From positions 1 to 36,958 of the forward strand of contig MNFJ01000015.1 of assembly GCA_001918155.1 (NCBI GenBank): a stretch of 36,958 nucleotides of DNA. The letters are read 5' to 3'. The position numbers were made by a program, and so were the translations under genes. The notes beneath the pieces were generated by a model. That model saw only the letters and a program-made list of their open reading frames with translations, ran no database searches and had not been told where the DNA came from. Source of the stretch: Deltaproteobacteria bacterium 13_1_40CM_4_68_19 (GTDB lineage: Bacteria; Myxococcota; Myxococcia; Myxococcales; 40CM-4-68-19). Below, in pieces: positions 36,402 to 36,958 of the stretch (position 1 is its first letter; each line of letters starts with the position of its first letter).

Positions 36402-36742
36402 AGACGCGCGCGGACGCCCTGGCGCTGCTGCACGAGTTCACCCAGTCCGATGCGCTGCGCAAGCACGCTCTCGGCGTGGAAGAAGCGATGCGGGCATACG
36501 CGCGCTGGTTCGGCGTCACCGATCCGGCGGAGATCGAGAAGTGGGGGATCGTCGGGCTCCTCCACGATTTCGACTACGAACGGAACCCGACGGAAGAGAC
36601 GCACCTGCACGTCGGCACCAAGGTGCTGCGCGAGCGCGGCTGGCCGGAAGAGATGATCGAGGCGGTCGCCTCGCACGCGGACTACATGAAGATCTCGCGG
36701 TTCCCTCAGCACAGCTTGCGACCAATGCCGCTACACAGATGA
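36398..36742 (+). pseudogene. HD-domain protein, apparently 3'-truncated
   Basis: The first about 98 residues match HD-superfamily phosphohydrolases found in many bacteria (LHEFTQSDALRKHALGVEEA, IVGLLHDFDYERNP, HLHVGTKVLRERGWPEEMIE, ASHADY). Metal ligands His/Asp of LLHDFDYE and the later SHADY are present. Family members are near 185 residues and continue with a block like LFAVDELTGF; here the frame leaves the family pattern after SHADYMKISR and stops at 114 residues. Base composition also drops from about 36,690 onward. The rest of the domain was probably lost by deletion or replacement. The start is secure, overlapping the permease stop (ATGA). A short functional variant cannot be excluded. 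Confidence 0.65.
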
Positions 36743-36761
36743 TGAACCGTCGCATTTCGAA

Positions 36762-36794
36762 CCCCCATGAAGCTTGCGCACACGCATCCGGGGG
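36762..36794 (+). terminator. possible terminator after the HD gene
   Basis: CCCCC (36762-36766) can pair with GGGGG (36790-36794), with ATG/CAT inside adding pairs. A small TGCG-caca-CGCA stem in the loop is an alternative fold. No T-tract follows. Confidence 0.3.
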
Positions 36795-36833
36795 TACGAG
36801 AGAAGTGCGCCTGCCTGGGCGTCCGGCGTGGAG

Positions 36834-36845
36834 TAGCATGGGCGC
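36834..36845 (+). promoter_or_regulatory. leaderless-type -10 box of the last gene
   Basis: TAGCAT (36834-36839) lies 6 nt before the GTG at 36846, without a ribosome site between them. Confidence 0.4.
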
Positions 36846-36958
36846 GTGCGCTTGCGCCGCGGTGAAGGCCTCCTGTTCCTGCTGCTGCTCGCCGCGTACG
36901 GATGGCTGTTCGTCTTCTTCGAGCGCATCAACAATCCCAATGAGCTCGTGCGCGTCTA
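36846..36958 (+). CDS. membrane protein, start only (3' end outside window)
   Basis: The frame opens with GTG at 36846 and runs off the window after 37 complete codons. It shows a basic N-terminus (MRLRRGEG), one hydrophobic helix (LLFLLLLAAYGWLFVFF) and then ERINNPNELVRV. This type of start occurs in multi-pass membrane proteins of the glycosyltransferase 39 kind, but too little is visible to decide. The start rests on the TAGCAT box and the immediate membrane helix. Confidence 0.6.
   Translation, partial: MRLRRGEGLLFLLLLAAYGWLFVFFERINNPNELVRV

Overview
The window is 37 kb of GC-rich DNA with no phage, insertion-sequence, CRISPR or tRNA signal that I can see. Gene content points to a Gram-negative deltaproteobacterial lineage, most likely Myxococcota and perhaps Anaeromyxobacter-like. 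The grounds are a Hanks-type Ser/Thr kinase next to an FHA/GAF/sigma-54 activator, many TPR lipoproteins, two c-di-GMP enzymes and a full lipid A/Kdo/heptose gene set. This placement is inferred from gene content, not from a database search. I support 36 protein genes. Two are cut by the window edges: lon at the left, and a membrane protein at the right. One more, an HD-domain gene near the right edge, looks truncated.

Left part (1-6.7 kb): the 3' three quarters of lon; a non-coding stretch holding a striking 126-nt imperfect palindrome; a secreted amidohydrolase fused to a SnoaL-like domain; a convergent PAS-GGDEF diguanylate cyclase; a divergent SDR-family protein that has lost its catalytic Tyr and Lys; and a small TPR protein.

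Signalling block (6.7-14 kb, + strand): a membrane Ser/Thr kinase, a TPR membrane protein and an FHA-GAF-AAA+-Fis activator follow each other with 1-nt stop/start overlaps. Two lipoproteins and a small membrane protein come next. The layout suggests an envelope sensor wired to sigma-54 transcription. The FHA domain has lost its usual phosphothreonine-binding residues, so the link may not be classical.

Central minus-strand block (14-30 kb): a TPR membrane protein and a beta-barrel protein are followed, reading right to left from 29.9 kb, by a very compact run: marC, outer-membrane protein, waaA, lpxK, a lipid A acyltransferase, rfaE1, rfaE2, a family 2 glycosyltransferase, a Trm112-like zinc ribbon, two family 9 glycosyltransferases, yicC and gmk. 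Eleven of the twelve junctions in this run are stop/start overlaps, and two of the start codons are TTG. It encodes lipid A phosphorylation and acylation, Kdo transfer, ADP-heptose synthesis and heptose/core transfer. mutL, a cysteine dioxygenase and a TPR lipoprotein lie downstream on the same strand.

Right part (30-37 kb, + strand): a PAS-PAS-GGDEF-EAL protein, then a translationally coupled exporter (membrane-fusion protein, ATPase, two FtsX/MacB-type permeases), the truncated HD gene, and the start of a membrane protein.

A recurring regulatory pattern is a TAnnnT box 6-8 nt upstream of the start codon with no ribosome binding site (genes at 6084, 15664, 19424, 30001 and 36846). This suggests leaderless transcription. 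No single element can be declared a new system from sequence alone. The best candidates for follow-up are the 1871-1996 palindrome, the kinase/degenerate-FHA/sigma-54 module and the fully coupled LPS run with its variant WaaA.
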